Shown one piece after another: positions 61,711 through 64,000 of a stretch of DNA of 64,000 nucleotides (its first letter is position 1; every line of letters begins with the position of its first letter). The notes beneath the pieces are model-generated. The model had not been told where the DNA came from. It worked only from the letters and a program-made list of their open reading frames with translations, and ran no database searches. The stretch spans positions 1,860,001-1,924,000 of the forward strand of contig NZ_CP158281.1 of NCBI RefSeq assembly GCF_040256645.1, written 5' to 3'. The translations under genes were made by a program, and so were the position numbers. The stretch comes from Brevibacterium sp. CBA3109 (GTDB lineage Bacteria > Actinomycetota > Actinomycetes > Actinomycetales > Brevibacteriaceae).

Positions 61711-63816
61711 TCACAGCGACCGTGGATCGTCGATGCGGATACGCACCTGGGGAAGCTTCTTCGCAGACCGGGAGGCGATCAGATGAGACAGTGCTTCGCC
61801 GACAGCGTCGCCTGCGGCGATTGGATAGGCTGCGACAGCCTTCTGGTCATCACCGTCGGAGTCGCGGATGAGTTCGGTGAGTTCGGGTACGGCCGTGACG
61901 ATGGCGTCGATGTCGCTGCCGGCGCCGGTGAGTTCGACGATGCGGCGATAGGGCGGGAAGCCGAGTTCCAGACGATCGTCGAGGGCCCTGGACATGGTGG
62001 TGACGGGGTCGAAGGTGGTCACCGTGTTCCGGATCGTCTCATCAGTATCGCCGAGGTAGACGACTCCCCCAGCTGTGCGTGATCTCACGAGGACTGCCGC
62101 TCGCAATCTCCTGCTGATCCCTTCATCGGTCGAGCGCATCCACGGCCCCGGCCACAGCGAATCGAGCAGGATTGCGCATGCGTAGCCGCCGAGGGCATAG
62201 GGCTCAGCCCCGGTGGTGGCGACGACGAGGCGCGGACTGTCGTCGATGGCGATGGGAATGTCATCGCCGCCGGATTCGAGGATCTCGATCCCCGGCATGG
62301 CCTTGCGCAGTTCCTCGACGGTCCGGCCCCTGCCACGCACGATCGAGCGCACCTGGTTCGAGCGGCAGCGCCCGCAGGAGAACGCATCGGAATGGAAGCC
62401 GCAGGCTCGGCAGGCGAAGGGTCCCACCTCCGACTGTGTGGTCAGAGTGGCCGAGCAATGAGGGCAGCGAGCGACCTCTTGGCACCTCGCACAGGCGAAC
62501 ACCGGGTAGTACCCTGCCCGCGGGACTTGGACGAGGACGGGTCCGACCGCGTTCGTGTCCTTGGTGCCGGGGCGCAGGGCACCGCGCATCAGCTGCCAGG
62601 CGCGTGAGGGGATGCGCTGCCAGGCGAAGGGGTCCCGCTCCTCATCGGGAACGAAGACACGGGGAGCACCCTCACGGCGTTCCGGGCCTGTGGGCGTAGC
62701 GTCACGCAGCCATCCGACCTGAACCAGGCGCTGGATCTCTGCGCTGCGATCGGTGGATACGAACAGCAGCCCGGTGGCTTCGATGGTCGACCTCAGCAAG
62801 CACACTTCCCTGGCGTGCGGGTACGGCGCGTGCTGGTCGAGGTAGTTCGAGTTCGAGTCGTCGAAGCAGATGATGAGGCCCAGGCCCTCGACCGGGGCGA
62901 AGGCAGCGGCCCTGGTGCCGATCGTCATACGTGTGTGTCCGAGCAGACCTTTCAGCCAGGCCTTCCACCGCTGCTCCGGTGACTGATCTGCGCTGAGTAC
63001 GGAGTAGGAGGGGATGTCCGCGCTTGCGTCGAGGGCCGCCGAGAGGACGGCGAGCTCACGGTGATCGGGCACCAGCCACAGTACCGATTCTCCCGCTGCC
63101 AACGTCGCACGGGCGGCCTCCAGACCGGCGGTGATCCAGCTCAGCCCAGGAGTAGGGCCGGGAACGCAGGTCAGAGCAATCCGCGGGTGCTCGGCGGCTG
63201 GGAAGTTGTCGTCTCTGTCGTGCTGAGTCTCGCTCACCACCCATTCGCCGAGGCGCACGATCGTGTCCGCTCTCGTCGCAGTCGAGTTCTCAACTGTCGC
63301 TTTCTCGGCAGTCGCAGTCGCGTTGTCAGCACTTGCCTGTGTATCGGAACCGTTCTCGTCGTGTTGCTCTGTCTTCACGTTGTGTTGCACAGTCTTCTCG
63401 GCCTTGAGCACAGCTTTTTCGGCCCGGGCGTGGCGTGGTGGGATCGCCAGACGCAGAACATCGGAGAGGGTTCCCGCATAGCGACGGGCGGTGGCAGCGC
63501 CGAGGCGCAGCAACTCGGGGGTGAGCACGACGACAGGGCTGGTGATGCGCTCGATGGCAGCGAGCGGTCCGATGTGTTCTGACTTCTCGACCCGTTCGAG
63601 GAGGAAACCGTCGCGCAGTTTGCCAGCGAATTTGACTCTGACTCGCACACCGGGCCGGGCCGTGTCGGCGAACTTCTCCGGAACTGCGTAATCGAAGGCA
63701 CGGGCCAGGTGCGGAACCGGGTGATCGATGAGCACGTGGGCCACGGGGTCTTCCGCTGCCAGCGGCACCTGCCCGATGGCCGAGGTGCCGGTATCGATCG
63801 GAAGTGGTTCGTCCAT
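61711..63816 (-). CDS. priA: PriA-like primosomal protein N' lacking ATPase motifs
   Basis: A 701-residue protein with the PriA N-terminal DNA-binding domain (VLIDHPVPHLARAFDYAVPE, RPGVRVRVKFAGK) and the zinc-binding cluster (CARCQEVARCPHCSATL, CRACGFHSDAFSCGRCRSN). The helicase core is degenerate: where GxTGSGKT is expected it reads LAAGESVLWLVPD, and the DEEH box reads ICFDDSNSN. Such ATPase-dead PriA proteins are the rule in actinobacteria and are thought to act as scaffold. A low-complexity stretch rich in Ala, Thr and Glu lies near residues 130-185. The ATG overlaps the metK stop (TGATG). Confidence 0.88.
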   Translation of the reverse strand: MDEPLPIDTGTSAIGQVPLAAEDPVAHVLIDHPVPHLARAFDYAVPEKFADTARPGVRVRVKFAGKLRDGFLLERVEKSEHIGPLAAIERITSPVVVLTPELLRLGAATARRYAGTLSDVLRLAIPPRHARAEKAVLKAEKTVQHNVKTEQHDENGSDTQASADNATATAEKATVENSTATRADTIVRLGEWVVSETQHDRDDNFPAAEHPRIALTCVPGPTPGLSWITAGLEAARATLAAGESVLWLVPDHRELAVLSAALDASADIPSYSVLSADQSPEQRWKAWLKGLLGHTRMTIGTRAAAFAPVEGLGLIICFDDSNSNYLDQHAPYPHAREVCLLRSTIEATGLLFVSTDRSAEIQRLVQVGWLRDATPTGPERREGAPRVFVPDEERDPFAWQRIPSRAWQLMRGALRPGTKDTNAVGPVLVQVPRAGYYPVFACARCQEVARCPHCSATLTTQSEVGPFACRACGFHSDAFSCGRCRSNQVRSIVRGRGRTVEELRKAMPGIEILESGGDDIPIAIDDSPRLVVATTGAEPYALGGYACAILLDSLWPGPWMRSTDEGISRRLRAAVLVRSRTAGGVVYLGDTDETIRNTVTTFDPVTTMSRALDDRLELGFPPYRRIVELTGAGSDIDAIVTAVPELTELIRDSDGDDQKAVAAYPIAAGDAVGEALSHLIASRSAKKLPQVRIRIDDPRSL

Positions 63817-64000
63817 CAAGCCGAGGAGACTGCACGCAGCAGATCGTCGGCGCGGTCCGTGACCTCCCACGTGAAATTAGGCAGCTCACGGCCGAAGTGA
63901 CCGTAGGTCGATGTCTGAGAGTAGATCGGACGCAGGAGATCGAGGTCTCGAATGATCATGGCTGGGCGCAGGTCGAAGACCTCGCGAATCGCCCTCGAGA
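63816..64000 (-). CDS. metK: S-adenosylmethionine synthetase, C-terminal end (partial)
   Basis: The last 61 codons of a gene that continues beyond the window edge. The translated end reads [19 protein letters not shown], then [17 protein letters not shown] and a short tail. This is the C-terminal domain of MetK, which makes S-adenosylmethionine from ATP and methionine. The stop overlaps the priA start by one base, so both are in one transcription unit. MetK supplies the methyl donor for RsmB downstream. Confidence 0.93.
   Translation of the reverse strand, partial: SRAIREVFDLRPAMIIRDLDLLRPIYSQTSTYGHFGRELPNFTWEVTDRADDLLRAVSSA

Overview
The window is a gene-dense stretch of a high-G+C actinobacterial chromosome. 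The gene order (ABC transporter-ctaA-ctaB-tkt-tal-pgi, secG-tpiA-pgk-gap-whiA-yvcK-rapZ-uvrC, coaE-rpsA-polA, pyk-gltDB-trpABC-trpE-hisIF, rpe-rsmB-fmt-priA-metK) is the conserved actinobacterial core. The fused carboxyltransferase, the CoaE-GrpB fusion and the local rearrangements fit Micrococcales, most probably Brevibacterium or a close relative. The genus is an inference from layout, not a database match. Almost everything is housekeeping. I see no phage, insertion sequence, CRISPR array or defence island.

Left part (1-9,000): the end of an ABC exporter and heme A synthase face a decayed stretch (1,859-2,975) that holds gene debris, including a broken aminoglycoside-phosphotransferase-like gene. 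Then come divergent ctaB and the tkt-tal-pgi operon. The zwf-opcA-pgl genes that usually sit in this cluster are absent here. Middle-left (9,000-22,900, minus strand): glycolysis (secG, tpiA, pgk, gap), the whiA-yvcK-rapZ regulatory trio, uvrC, uvrA and a Ski2-like helicase. Middle (22,900-38,300): a YciI-like protein, a TerC protein behind a probable yybP-ykoY manganese riboswitch, uvrB, coaE-grpB, a GT-C-like membrane protein, rpsA, a methyltransferase, polA, a thioesterase, an ANTAR response regulator, tRNA-Leu(CAA) and a DAACS symporter.

Right part (38,580-64,000) is one unbroken minus-strand run: metK, priA, fmt, rsmB, rpe, pnuC, hisE, hisG, a PH-domain protein, a CaiB-type CoA transferase, a fused AccD-AccA protein, hisF, hisI, trpE, two Trp-associated membrane proteins, trpC, trpB, trpA, a small membrane protein, gltB, gltD and pyk. 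Many neighbours overlap as ATGA, which implies translational coupling. The run joins histidine, tryptophan and glutamate synthesis, which share PRPP and glutamine/glutamate. The usual lgt gene between trpA and gltB is missing.

The most interesting signals are regulatory: the riboswitch before terC; several apparently leaderless starts with a TANNNT box 6-7 nt before the start codon (ctaB, uvrB, coaE, polA, pdtaR-like, pyk); an rpsA terminator whose 3' arm carries the next gene's ribosome-binding site; and repeat clusters ahead of tkt, rpsA, the response regulator and the symporter. No wholly new multigene system is evident.
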